Assembly: GCA_034509735.1 (NCBI GenBank)
Contig: JACGWO010000004.1
Location: forward strand, 14,551,395 to 14,615,394
Length of the DNA stretch: 64,000 bases
DNA from: Sesamum alatum
Lineage: Eukaryota; Streptophyta; Magnoliopsida; Lamiales; Pedaliaceae
Direction: 5' to 3'
In this document: piece after piece, positions 1 to 10,227 of the stretch
Layout: each line of letters begins with the position of its first letter
How positions within the stretch are numbered: position 1 is the stretch's first letter
Notes under the pieces: model-generated
What the model was told of the DNA's origin: nothing
Seen by the model: the letters and a program-made list of their open reading frames with translations, nothing else
Databases searched by the model: none
Translations under genes and position numbers: made by a program

Positions 1-826
1 TTGAACGGCTCAATCATAGGACCAAAGAGGCCAGGGCCTAATTTATGATTAGATTGTGCAATAATTAATTACAAGAAATGTGAACTTATACCACACCCAA
101 AACCAAAAAGAAAAAGGAAAAAGGAAAATAAATTAATCAAATAATAATAGGATTGGATTAAAGTAGCTATAAAATAGAATTTTTAGTGGTGGTTGCCTCT
201 CTACTCTCTACCAACAAAAGAGATAATGCCAAAGTTCTCTTTAAAAAAAAAAACCAAGAAAACCAATAGAAAAAACAAATGCATTCCAATTTGTATTGGC
301 ATTTCATTAATTTATTCCCAAATATATGTATAAAATGCCAAAAGGAACACCCTGTTTCGTTGAAGAATAAATTAATTGATATGTAGTACTTGAACATTGA
401 AGGATTTGGACGAAGTAATATGAATATTGAAAACTTTATTACAAATATTGAAATTTAGGATACTCATAAATACCTCTTCGTAATTTAAAAATTATAGACA
501 CACCCCGATTTTAATGTTCGCCAACAACGAACATTCTATTAGTCTCCATTATGTTTCCAGTCAATTTTTGTGGTGGGCTGACCAAAATTCCTTTTGGATT
601 ATTAACTAAAAATTTTACATACTTTTTAGAATTTGCTAAAATACTTTTACAGACTAATATGTCCTATGAGTTATGTACTTCACCCACCCTCAAATTCTTT
701 GAAATTTTTTTCAATCGTTTTAAAATTCAATTCTAGCCAATCGGTGTGGCATTGGTACAAAACCCGGGTGGACTCCATAGGTCGTGGAAGGTCGGTTGAA
801 CTACGAGGCAACTTGAGAAGGTCAGT
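1..826. other. AT-rich intergenic stretch
   Basis: No gene can be supported. The reading frames here are short and interrupted, and the composition is AT-rich. A GC-richer patch near 760-830 runs into the LINE fragment that follows and may be its decayed continuation. Confidence 0.5.
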
Positions 827-1100
827 TTAAGTTACTCTCCAGGAGGTAAGGCCTAAACGGTGTTCTGCTCCCCTATCATTGAACCTTTCTTGAAAAATAC
901 AATCGTAGGACTGGTTAATATGCCCCAACTTTCGATAGATGTAATAAAAGTTGTTTATGCGGTCATTTGTGAACCAAACCAAAACCTCTTCCCCAAGCTC
1001 TGACTTAAGCTTCAATGCCCGTTGCATCGACTGTAATATGAGGAGATTTCGGACAAACGTCCATGACCTCAACCATGGAAAAATTAATTTGTCAGAGTTA
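827..1100 (-). pseudogene. LINE ORF1 fragment (DUF4283 / zf-CCHC_4 region)
   Basis: The minus-strand frame contains RALKLKSELGEEVLVWF followed by NNFYYIYRKLGHI. This matches in order the conserved block of plant L1-type ORF1 proteins: a basic stretch, a 'LGEE..V.F.YERLP.FCY.CG.LGH' segment, then the CCHC_4 zinc knuckle. In the family the ORF1 protein is a nucleic-acid-binding, gag-like protein. Here the zinc-binding cysteines are replaced by tyrosine (YYIYRKLGH), the frame starts inside the motif series and stops at 827, so it is a dead fragment of about 80 codons. Its upstream edge (about 1100) abuts the 3' end of a CACTA-type MITE, so it may have been carried by, or cut by, that element. 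Identification rests on motif order only; no search was run. Confidence 0.6.
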
Positions 1101-1263
1101 AGAGTTATTGTAAAAGTATTTTTCATGGCAAAATGTTTTACCCACACTCGCAAAAATTACAACAAAAAATCATTGTCTGGCCATGATCAATAACTGTTTG
1201 CTACGACTATTTATTATTAATCATGGTTAATTGCAACAATTAAATATTATACTTCTTTTAGTG
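1101..1263. mobile_element. right end of a CACTA-type MITE
   Basis: This stretch matches the complete MITE at 2163-2460 in its right half: 'aatgtttta...ccc.cactcgcaaaaa', then 'attaatcatggttaatt', ending in 'cttttagtg' at 1263. No left CACTA terminus is visible upstream, so this copy is truncated or its left end lies beyond the LINE fragment. Confidence 0.6.
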
Positions 1264-1570
1264 GTAAGCTTGTAGACTATTGCTCTGCCAAACGTTTTGT
1301 GGAATAACAATCCCTCATCATCATCCTCCTCCTCCATCCCCAGAGACAATGCAGTGCCAAATTTGAAGATATCCTTATCCATTGAAACAAGAAGCTCGAC
1401 AAAAGCACAAATTAACTGCCACCTGCTGCCGGAATGTCAATGCGAAAGGTAGCCAAACCTGAAAATACAACAATAAGAAATGAGAGGACACTATTTGGTG
1501 AACAAGAAGGACAACGAGGAAATGAAAGCAGATGATCCGGAACGAACAACAGTAGAGACGATGACATCGA
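1264..1570. other. no gene seen
   Basis: Unremarkable spacer with short interrupted frames. Nothing recognisable between the MITE end and the GC-rich repeat that starts near 1580. Confidence 0.5.
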
Positions 1571-1579
1571 AAAATTAAG

Positions 1580-2160
1580 GGTGATAATTCAATTTGGACC
1601 CGACGAAACTCGCCCCCAACCCGTCTCAGTAGCGGGTAGCGGGTCCTTAAGGGCCCCGTTTATATATATATATATATATGTATATTTTTTTTTATATTAT
1701 CATGATAGAATAAACAATTAATAAAATATTATAGCATTTAATTTATTTATTGTTAGGTACTTGTTCAATAATTGATGAATTGAAAAATTGTCCAATAATA
1801 CTTAAGAATGAGGAAGACAAAGAAGTAGTTACTAATGTATAATCGATATGAATTTTTGGATTATTTTATTATGAACAATTTTATTTGTACTTGAAAGTCT
1901 TTTTTGACTTGAATTTGAGTTAGAACATGAACAATTTTATTTGTAATTGACATATTAAATATTCTTTTTTTTTTTAAACTTATAGAACAAATAAAATAAA
2001 ATAAAATTACCGGGTTAGACCTGCCCCGACAGGTTTTGTGCCGGAGCGGGGCAGGGTTAAAAAATAACTGGGGTGGGTTGGGTGCCGAGTCCTTTTTGGA
2101 GTTGGCGGGACGGGTCCCGGGCCCACCCAAGCCCGTCCCATTGCCATCCCTAAACCCGCC
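1580..2160. repeat. probable hAT-type MITE with GC-rich ends
   Basis: The two edges are GC-rich and built from 'cccg' / 'gggcagggt' words: near 1590-1650 ('gacccgacgaaactcgc', 'gcgggtagcgggtcc') and 2014-2155 ('gcggggcagggttaaaaa', 'cattgccatccct'). Ends of the type 'agggatggcaat...' are common in plant non-autonomous hAT elements (established knowledge). The centre is AT-rich with a (TA)n run at 1662-1679. Exact boundaries and target duplication were not found. Confidence 0.4.
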
Positions 2161-2162
2161 GA

Positions 2163-2460
2163 CACTAGAAAATAAATTAATATTACCTATATTTTTAATG
2201 ATTATGGCTAAAAATCGTGGTAGATAATATTAAATACGGTTAAATAAAAATCGATGCAAAAGCTAGCTTTTCCACCACGAAAAGCTTATTTTCCACGGCT
2301 AAAGCCATGGTAAAAACATTCGCCATGGCGAATGTTTTTACCACCCTCGCAAAAACCACGGGCGAGAAACGTTGCGTGGTCGTGGTCAATGACTATTCGC
2401 TACGGCGATTTAGTATTAATCATGGCAATTAGTCATAGTTAAATATCATATTTTTTAGTG
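2163..2460. mobile_element. complete CACTA-type MITE with CGA target duplication
   Basis: The element starts CACTAGAAAA at 2163 and ends TTTTTTAGTG at 2460, so its termini are inverted CACTA ends. The three bases on either side, 2160-2162 and 2461-2463, are both CGA, the 3-bp target duplication expected of the CACTA superfamily. At 298 bp it has no coding capacity. It contains a perfect palindrome (see the separate entry). Related partial copies lie at 1101-1263, 3691-3857, 8864-8924 plus 9964-10141, and 12714-12937. Confidence 0.85.
2308..2343. repeat. perfect 36-bp palindrome inside the MITE
   Basis: The sequence is a self-complementary 36-mer centred on the CATG at 2324-2327; the left arm begins 'tggtaaaaacattcgc' and the right arm mirrors it exactly. 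It can extrude as a hairpin on either strand. Related MITE copies keep only traces of it. Confidence 0.85.
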
Positions 2461-2590
2461 CGAGGTAGGGTAGGGCAGGGCAAGGTTAAAAAATAACCGG
2501 AGTGGGGTGCGTTCCTGGTCCTTTCCAAAGTTGGCAGGGCTGGTCCCCGGTCCACTCAAGCCCGCTCCACTGCCATCCCTATAAAAAACC

Positions 2591-3690
2591 CTAAGAAAAT
2601 GTAAGGCGACTCTCACACGAGATACTCAAATCATCATTTTCGATAAGGGTTAATGCACTTTACACCCGATAATATAAAAAATGAGTAAAAAGCTCTTTGT
2701 GATAAAAAATTTAGTATCTCGTGTCAATGGAGAACATGGGAGATAATTTGCTCCATTTTTCAAATAATAGGGAATAATTTGTTAAATTGTTTTTTCAGAG
2801 GGATTTTTTTACTTGTTTTTCATATCACATTGGGTAAAATTACATTTAACCCTTTTCAAGAGTTCAAATCAAAACGTTTAACAAATTATTTTGAACACCC
2901 AAATATTAGCTTAAAACCCCGTATTTGGTTGGGCCAATCCCGCATAATTTACCCTAAAACCTACCAACCAATCATCCTAATCACCCTTACAAACACGACA
3001 AAACAAAAAACGTGCAAGGCTCAAAAGTCTATTGTCCTGCCCGTAGACAGCCCGAGGCCCCCCTCCCCCTCCCCCGTTTTTTTTTTTTTTTCCTCCAACA
3101 CTTTTACTCCCTTCTGAATATTAAAATGTTCAATCAATTTCGTTATATTTTTCAAAATTTTTCAACAATATATTTTTTTATTATATTCCCATAGTCTCAT
3201 GTAAGAATTATTTCAAGATTAGGTGGTCCAAAAGGTAGGAATGGATTTTTGTTCCTTGTCAAAATAGTTGTAATAAAAGTAAGCTAACTCATAACACCCC
3301 CGTTGTAGAAGTGTGAACGAGCTCAAGTCAGCAAATTTTATGTACTTTTTTAATTACGAAGACTTTATAAGATTATATAGTATTTTATTTTTGGATACAT
3401 AAACTCCTCTTTGTTGGAATTTTACGTACCAAACATTCTAGAATATATTATGATGTCGCAGGCATTGTTTTCTATATGTTTTAAAGAAGTTTGATTGTTC
3501 AATAACATTCTTGAAATAGTAATTGGTGTATAGTTTTACTACAATAATATAATAAATATCTCCATCAAGAAAATAATTCTTAAAAATTACGCTTATGTTG
3601 TCAAATACATATATATAGAACCAGATTCAAAGATAATTTGCTTAATAAGTATAAAAATTTGGGGCAACTTTATTGTTTAATAGCTTAATT
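2591..3690. other. AT-rich spacer, no gene
   Basis: Holds a possible low-grade MITE at about 2648-2852 (edges 'gggttaatgcactttacaccc' style and its rough inverse) and C-rich/T-rich runs near 3055-3095. No coding region is supported. Confidence 0.4.
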
Positions 3691-3857
3691 ATAATTCTAC
3701 AATTTCTAACTTAATTTTTAATCACGATTATGACGCTTACAAAAATAATGGCTAATAGCCATTATGCTGCAGTTGTTAATTAGTACCCACCACGATTTTT
3801 TATTTTTAATCATGGTAATTAGTCATAGTTAAACGCAATATTTCATCAAGTGAAAAT
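3691..3857. mobile_element. right half of a CACTA-type MITE
   Basis: Matches the right half of the 2163-2460 element: 'aatggctaatagcc', 'taatcatggtaattagtcat', 'agttaaa', ending 'tcatcaagtg' at 3857. The terminal 'agtg' is kept, the left terminus is not visible. Confidence 0.55.
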
Positions 3858-4359
3858 AATTTGATATAAGTGTGTACCTTACCTCTATTGTTTATAAACT
3901 GTAACCATAACTTCAAAACAAACTAGCCGAAAATTTTAATTATGTTTACTAATGCAACTGAATAATTTTAGAGAGGGATACATCAAGCTTCGATCCACTA
4001 TAACAAATTAATTGGGAAAAATACAAAGACCCTCTATAATATGAAAAATATTAAAAAAACTCCTTTTAAAAAATAAAATATCAATTATATCCCTGTGATT
4101 TTGTTGTCTCTAAAATAATCAATATATGAAAACAAAGAAATTAAGTAAAGTGGATTCGGCTATGGTTTCTTATGATTTCATCTTATTCCAGTGAGAAAAA
4201 ACATGAGATGAAAAGCGTTGGTTGAAATAAGATATTTTAGTATATGTGATCCAATATGCCTTAAAAAAGGTTAATTATTATATTTGCTATAAATCATTAT
4301 AATTTAAAAACAATAGCAATATTATTTACTGATATGAGTTGAAAGAGTTCGTTTTTAGG
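3858..4359. other. AT-rich spacer, no gene
   Basis: Nothing coding. The segment 4010-4100 resembles the poly-pyrimidine edges of small Mutator-like MITEs but I could not pair its ends. The outer limit of the retrotransposon LTR that follows may lie inside this stretch. Confidence 0.4.
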
Positions 4360-4451
4360 TTTGAGTGGAGTGGACCTTAAATTTCTGCAAGTTATGAAAA
4401 GGGGACCTACAAAAAAAACGTTAGCACTCCGACGCTAAAGTCAGTAAGCAG

Positions 4452-4986
4452 TTATAGAAGAATAAATTCGAATAACGTAATAAAACGGCGAGATTCCATG
4501 AACAAAGATCATAAAATAAATTTGGTGCAAGTTGAGAGCATAAATTCGTGTATTAGAGTTCTATGAAAACGTTACTTGAGCCAGTCAAGTAGGCCGGTAT
4601 TTATAGATGAAGAGCCATAGTTGGGAAGGACTCTTCATTAACTTGGACTCTAGGAGGACCGAGTACTGGACCCCCTAGACTTCTGCAGCCTTCGGACTCC
4701 TCGGAAGTAGGAGGGTGGTTGGAGGGGTCTTGACAGATAAGGATAAGGTTGGGGCTATTCTTATCCGAACTTCTTCATGAGCCTGGGGCCTCCTTGATGG
4801 GGCTACATCCTTTGCCTGGGGGGGAGGCCCGGTTGCTCCTTTCTTAGGCTGGGCCGGTGCCCCTTTTGGCCCTCATTCGAGAATGTTCGAGCTCTTATGT
4901 GGGGCTTCGATATCCTTCCAAGGCCTCCTAGGACCTCCTTAGGCTTTTGGACCTTGGTCTTAGGCCAACCAATTTAGCACATATCA
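4452..4986 (-). repeat. 3' LTR of the Tat-type element (core part)
   Basis: Homologous to 8289-8858 throughout (shared words 'ttggtgcaagttgagagc', 'cttctgcagccttcggact', 'aaggataaggttggggct', 'gggccggtgccccttttgg', 'ggccaaccaatttagca'). Its right edge is ...CA at 4986, next to the polypurine tract. It probably extends further left than 4452, to about 4340-4360 ('ctccgacgctaaagtcagt' at about 4427 is typical of such LTRs), but the truncated partner cannot fix that edge. Confidence 0.75.
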
Positions 4987-4991
4987 ATCAG

Positions 4992-5034
4992 TCCCCCTCC
5001 CCCCTCCTCCCCCCCCCCCCTCCCCCAAACTCTG
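4992..5034 (-). other. polypurine tract
   Basis: On the minus strand this is an almost unbroken G/A run directly upstream of the 3' LTR start at 4986, the expected position for the plus-strand primer of reverse transcription. Confidence 0.65.
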
Positions 5035-5571
5035 AGGGGGAGGGTTCACAACCATTCCCAGTCAGAGTAGAAGCCTTTTGAGGTAGCGAGGGAGGTTTGA
5101 TCTTCTTTCCTCATCAGTCGATCCCATGCGAGCCTCTTTCTTGGCTAAGGAAAGCGTGACAGTCATCTACGGTTACGGTCCCCTTGCGTCACGCCTGTCA
5201 TGATGACTGGAGGATGCCTTTATGGCAGGCTAGGACATAGGTCTCTGCAAAGTCTACGCGCGTGGCGGCCACGCACCCTGCATGGGGGATAGTTACCGCT
5301 AACTACCCACGTTGGTTAGTTTATACTTGGTAACCGCCCAATGGGATGCGGTTATTTGCACATCCTTTGGGTAACCGCATCCTTCCTATGTCTTCTTCCC
5401 TCGATCGTGTTATTAACTCATCTCCTTCCACTCTTCTGCCTTCCCACCCCTTTACAGGAGGGAACTGCAACTTTATACATTTTCCACCAACTCTGTAAGT
5501 TCGATCTTTCTTTCTCTCGTATTTTCTTTAGAGCTTTTCTGAAAAAAGAAAATGTCTTTCCCACCCTTCTG

Positions 5572-7337
5572 ATGAGTCCATCCAATTCACGGGGGCATGG
5601 GTTAGAGGTGATGATCCCTTCATCGCCTCCTCTATGGGAGTGGCCCATGGTCCTTCAGCCTTTCGAGGTGGCAGGAGGTGGAGCCTGAGGAACCTTTCTC
5701 GTGCTCCTCAACGATTAGTTGATGAAGAGGAGAAACTGTTGAATGAGGTAGAGAGTCTGGCTGGGGGAGACGACGAGGAAGGGTCTTTCCGCAGAGAGGA
5801 GAGAGATGAGCCGTCGGAGGCGGAAGAGATGGAGGAGGAGAGGGAGGCGAGTCCTACACCACTGAAGAGGGCTTCCTTTTTCGGGCTTCTGTCGTCACCT
5901 GTCTGCGGGAGAAGTATGGTATCCCTCTGGTTACACTATTTATGTCCCCTCTCCTGATAGTTCGCCGGAGCTTCTTTCGCCTAGTTGTTTATGCTTTTAC
6001 TGGGTCCAGTTGAGGGTTGGTCTTAGGTTCCCCATTCCCTTATTCTATCAAGATGTGTGTAGGTTATTTAAGGTTCCTTTAAAACCAGCTAGCCCCAACT
6101 CCTTGCTAGTTTTGCCCTAATTTTTATGTACCATAGTTGGCCTGTTACCAGCCAAAATTTCTCCTTTTGTTTCCGATTGAAGAGGTCAGAGCCTGGCACT
6201 TTCCACTTCTTCCCTCGGCCGGGGGTTCGCTTCCTCCCTGCCCCTAGTACGCCTAAGTCCTGGTGGGGCAATTTCTTTTTTGTGCCCCCTCCCCTTTCTT
6301 GGTCCTTCCCCTGCAAGTGGGTTTCTGATCTACCTCCCGCCGATGTTGTATTTGGGAAGGATAGGCCGCTAGCCCTCGCAGATTTCTTCGAGAAGCTAAA
6401 TGAGGACCCCTACAATATTCGGGGCCTCATAGACGAGAGGCTTCTGTGCCGCTTTGAGTTGAGTCCTATGGAGGTCCCCTTAGAGGAGCCCCTAAGATGA
6501 AGGAGGCCAGAAATGAGGCTCTGGAGAAGTATCAACAGACGGACAAGGAGAGGAAGAAATTGCAACAGGACTTCCTGGCTTTGTCCCAGGATCAGTCGGA
6601 GGCCTTGAGGCAGGCTACTGACCAGGCCTGCCTGGACTTTCCACATACTAAGGAGGGGAAGTAGTACCTGCCCTCGTATTTGGAGAGCCGCCTATTGGAG
6701 TACAAAAAGTCCGAGGATTTTCAAAGAGAGGTGGCTAGCATTGTGGGTCGTTCCTGAGGTATGGCTTTATGTCCTGCCAAGAACTGTTCGCAGCTCAGGG
6801 CTATCCAATAAAAGGGGCAGATCTTTCCTTTCTGGATTATGAAGGGGTTTTGAAGAAGGCCCCGAATCCCTTTGCTCCCCTCCTCCACAGGCTGAATCTT
6901 CCCCTTTAATCTAGGTAACAAATTTTCCCGGTTCTCATCTCTTTTATTCGGAATTTTTGGGCTGATGAATGACATGGCCGGTAAAAATTCTTTTTAGGGA
7001 GGAGCTAGATCAATTGCTAAAGACGGTGATGGGAGAGATTCAAGCCCCGAAAGGAGGAGATGTGGAGGTCCTGACCGACGAGCCTTTTGCCACAGATTTA
7101 GCCCCTCTAGCCGAGCCCTGCTGATGTTGTTCCCCCTTCCCCTAAGCCGGAAGCTTTGGGAGAGCCTGAGAAGACCCTGCCTCTGGGGAAGGATGATTGG
7201 TTGTACACCCCTCTCCCCCGAGACATTTATATTTCTGCTATCCTTGCCCCCATGATGCATGGGGATGAAATAATTTGTACTTTTTTTTTTTGTTTTGAAT
7301 GTTGTTACTGTTCTCACTCCTCGGGTCGGTTTGGCTG
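5572..7337 (+). pseudogene. decayed antisense ORF of the Tat-type element
   Basis: On the plus strand, opposite to the retroelement, a protein-like signal runs through several frames. It opens with an acidic, Glu-rich stretch (5690-5870; 'DEEEKLLNEVESLAGG'), then a segment reading REKYGIP and YVPSPDSSPE (about 5907-5965), then GLRFPIPLF (about 6010-6040), WWGNFFF (about 6261) and ADFFEKL. A coiled-coil-like block follows (EALEKYQQTDKERKKLQQ, about 6515-6570), then YGFMSCQELFAAQGYP (about 6760-6810). This order matches the plant 'putative gypsy type transposon' proteins and the antisense ORF of Retand-like elements; its role is unknown. At least six frame changes or stops are present, so it is not expressed as one protein. 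The wide preservation of frame-specific words argues it was under selection before decay. Confidence 0.6.
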
Positions 7338-7729
7338 AAGGGGTCTATTATGATATGATTTTGCTTTCCTTCATATTGAGTTTCTCTGCGGCTTTGATGA
7401 TTGGAGGTTAGCTGCCCCATGCATGTTTTTACTGATTCCTGAAAAAGGAAGCAAATAATTCTGTTGGTAGCTTTGAGAATACCTAAAGTAAAGAGGTGAT
7501 TCTCCTCCTCTCTATGAGGCAATAGGTAAGCCTTGTAGGCAACCTTACAGTAGTCCTACTTAAGGCTAGGTGGTGATGTACGTGCGAGCTCCCACTTGTA
7601 GGCAGGGAGTGAAGAGACCCTTTAGGGGAAGGACTTTGTTATTTACTTGGGGGATTCCCGCTTTAGGAGGGGGCCCTGCTTACATGAGGGGAATCATGCA
7701 AAGAATTTGAGATTATGTATGTTCCATGG
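7338..7729. other. spacer between integrase and antisense ORF of the Tat-type element
   Basis: No protein-like signal on either strand that I can support; it lies inside the retroelement between the end of pol and the antisense frame. Confidence 0.4.
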
Positions 7730-8285
7730 GTGAGGGAGAGGGTGTCCGTCCGCGTCCTCCAGTTCGTATACTCCATTGCCCAAAATTCCCTAACTCTGTA
7801 GGGTCCTTCCCATGTTGGGTCTAGCTTACCCACTCGTTTTGATGCTTCTACTTTTCGAGCACCAAGTCTCCAACTTGGAACCCGCTAGGCTTAACCCGCC
7901 GATTATAGGCATTGATCATTATGCTCTTGTATCTTTGCATTTGAAGGAAGGCTTTTTTCCCTGAGTTCCTCGATGAAATCGAGATTCTCGTTAAGTAGAT
8001 TATTTTTGTTGTCTTTTGAACGACACATTATCCGATGGGAAGGCATGCCCACCTCAACCGATATTACAACATTAGTCATGTATACTAGGAAAAATGGGCT
8101 TTCGCTCGTAAAATTTCTAGGCGTGGTTCGATAGGCCCAGAGGACACTGGTAAGTTCTTCAGTCCGGTTGGCCCCGGCTCTATCGAGCCTTATCTTGATA
8201 CCTTGTAGGAGGGTGCGGTTGGTGACCTCTACCTGGCCATTGGGTTGAGGATGAGCCACAGTGGTGAACCTTTGTTTGATACCGC
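7730..8285 (-). pseudogene. Ty3/gypsy integrase, C-terminal fragment
   Basis: The minus-strand frame reads QRFTTVAHPQPNGQVEVTNR (about 8280-8221), then WAYRTTPR and SPFFLVY, the end of the retroviral-type integrase core. It continues past a frame change near 7900 into FQVGDLVL and LDPTWEGPYRV (about 7800), the C-terminal DNA-binding segment of gypsy integrases. The upstream HHCC finger and the catalytic core with its first acidic residues are gone, removed by the deletion that joins this frame to the LTR at 8285/8289. The GESP motif of relatives is ESP here, and several substitutions and stops confirm decay. Confidence 0.8.
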
Positions 8286-8288
8286 ACT

Positions 8289-8858
8289 ATATATAGAAGA
8301 ATTAATTTGAATAATTTAATAAAACATTGACATTTCCTGAACAAAGAGCATACAATAAATTTGGTGCAAGTTGAGAGCATAAATTCGTGTATTACAGTGC
8401 TAAGAAAATGTTACTTGAGCCAGCCAAGTACGCCGGTATTTATATAGGAAGAGCCATAGTTGGGAATGACTTTTTATTGACCCGGACTATAGGAGGATCA
8501 AGTACTGGCCTCCCCTAGACTTCTGCAGCCTTCGGACTCCTTAGAAGTAGGAGGGCAATTGGATGGGTCTTGCGCATATAAGGATAAGGTTGGGGCTATT
8601 CTTATCCGAACTTCTTGATGAGCCTGAGCCTCTACCTAGGGCCTCCTTGGTGGGGCTACATCTTTCGCCTGGGCTGGGCCTCTCCTTCGCTTGGGGGAGG
8701 CCAAACTAGTCCTTCCTTGGGCTGGGCCGGTGCCCCTTTTGGGCTCCTTCAAGAATGTGCGGCTTTTGTGTGGGGCTTCGATATCCTTCCTGGGCCTCCT
8801 AGGGACCTCCTTGCGCTTTTAGACCTTGCTCTTGGGCCAACCAATTTAGCAGATGTCA
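8289..8858 (-). repeat. 5' LTR of the Tat-type element (truncated)
   Basis: Collinear with 4452-4986. The right edge is ...GATGTCA at 8858. The inner side stops abruptly at about 8288 where integrase sequence begins, so U5 and the primer binding site are deleted. Confidence 0.75.
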
Positions 8859-8863
8859 TCTAT

Positions 8864-10141
8864 CACGGTTAAACAAAATCGATGTGAAAACTTAAGTTTT
8901 AACTGCGGTTAATCAACATTCTATGGGAGTGTTTGTGCGAGCTTTGGAAAAGCACTTTTCAACTTCTGGATGTTGAAAAGCATTTTTGAGGTGTTTGGGA
9001 TGCCAACTTTTGCTTCTGAAACTGCTACGAAAAGCACTTTTAAGCCAAAAGTTGGAAGCACCTTGGGGGATGCCGATGATCGTAAGCTATGTCCTCCATC
9101 ACGATGTCGAAAAGGCGCTCCAATCCTTATGGATAAATAGATGGAACCACTCTTTCGCCAAGCCGCTTCTACTAGCAGCTCTTTCCTCTCAAGTCTTGGA
9201 GGACTGAATAACATAATTTTGCTCTAGATGCTTTGGCTTTTTTGTAATTATATTCAATTTTCTTTTAGACTACTTTACCCTCATTATAATAATTTCAATT
9301 TGATTTTACCCTTTTTAATTTATTTAAAAAATTGCTCATCTAAAGTTGACGTTAGAATTTTTAAATAATTTGAATAGTTTATCACTAACAAAATTTATAA
9401 TTTCACATATTTAATATTTAATATTTTTTATATTTTATTTTCTATATTATATGATATTATTCCTAAATCATAAAAAAATATAAATTAAATTGCTATGATT
9501 AATTATAAAGAATAATTTTCTTGTCAATGGTGCAAGTTTATTTATTGTGAATGAATGAAAAATTATATTATATAATGGGAACATTATTAAATTAAACATC
9601 TAATTTTTCTATTAGTATTGAATATTTTAATAATATAAATGATAATCATTTTGTAAAGAATTAAATATGAAATATACTAATTAAAATAAAATTAATTATT
9701 TTTTACGAAAAGTATTTATTATAAACAAAAGATAAGTGCAAATATTAAGCAAAAATAGCATCTTTTTAATACATAGGGACAAAATGGTCTTTAATCAATT
9801 AAACTTGTTTTAGAAGTATTTTTTCCCCAAACACTACCCGGTTTAGCTTTTATCTACTTTTCACTTTTTTTTTACAAACATTGCCCACTTTTCTCTGCTA
9901 CAACTTTCAATTTTTTCTACGGAAATCACTTCTTTAAAAGTAGAAGCTCTCTCAAACACTCCCAATATGGTTTTAGCTATAGAATATTTACGACAATTTT
10001 AACCTACATAAAAAAATATTTACCACAGTTTTTAGCAATCGTAAATATTTGGGCCTCGCTTGCGACAACGGTTAATAGCCATGGCAAATAGTATTTGCTA
10101 CATTTTTTTTTACTTTTAATCAGGATAATTATCTATAGTGA
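8864..10141. mobile_element. CACTA-type MITE split by an hAT-like insertion
   Basis: The flanks 8864-8924 ('cggttaaacaaaatcgatg') and 9964-10141 ('accacagtttttagcaatcg', 'ggttaatagccatgg', ending 'atctatagtg') match the left-central and right parts of the MITE at 2163-2460. The interruption is the 8925-9963 element. The left terminus is missing; the Tat-type LTR ends six bases before it. Confidence 0.55.
8925..9963. mobile_element. non-autonomous hAT-like element
   Basis: The ends are inverted: GGGAGTGTTTG at 8925 and CAAACACTCCC at 9953-9963, extending imperfectly inward ('gcgagctttggaaaagc' versus the inverse of 'ctctctc'). 'GnGTGTTTG...AAAAGCACTTTT' termini are common in plant hAT MITEs. 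The 1-kb body is AT-rich and non-coding. I could not find a matching 8-bp target duplication. Confidence 0.6.
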
Positions 10142-10227
10142 AAGCCATATTCTTGAAATAAAAATGTAATGGGATAGTTGATTTGATGTGTAGGTAAAAA
10201 AAATTAAAAATTGATGAATATAGTTGA

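Larger units (their letters stand above)
2014..2585. repeat. direct duplication of a ~120-bp GC-rich block, split by a MITE
   Basis: The block at about 2035-2150 ('gggcagggttaaaaaataac', 'gtcctttttggagttggc', 'cattgccatccct') recurs in the same orientation at about 2470-2580 ('gggcaaggttaaaaaataac', 'gtcctttccaaagttggc', 'cactgccatccct'). The intact MITE at 2163-2460 lies between the two copies, so the duplication probably predates or accompanied the MITE insertion. Confidence 0.65.
4360..8858 (-). mobile_element. collapsed Ty3/gypsy element, Tat/Retand type
   Basis: Two similar direct repeats, about 4452-4986 and 8289-8858, bound this element. Read on the minus strand they are the 3' and 5' LTRs. 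A long polypurine tract sits just before the left LTR and an integrase fragment lies near the right LTR. The order on the minus strand is 5' LTR, integrase C-terminal part, then a long region that is coding on the opposite strand, polypurine tract, 3' LTR. Gag, protease, reverse transcriptase, RNase H and the integrase core are missing: the right LTR is cut at about 8288 and joined directly to integrase at 8285, so one internal deletion removed the primer site through most of pol. An antisense ORF between integrase and 3' LTR is a known trait of Retand-like Tat elements. I found no matching target duplication. Confidence 0.75.

Noticed and set aside
3884..8863. TCTAT next to TGTTTATAAAC at about 3892 as a target duplication for the Tat-type element (TCTAT also at 8859)
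   Set aside because: It would make the left LTR about 1.1 kb, but the right LTR is truncated and cannot confirm it; the intervening sequence does not look like LTR. A 5-base match over a search of several hundred bases is weak.
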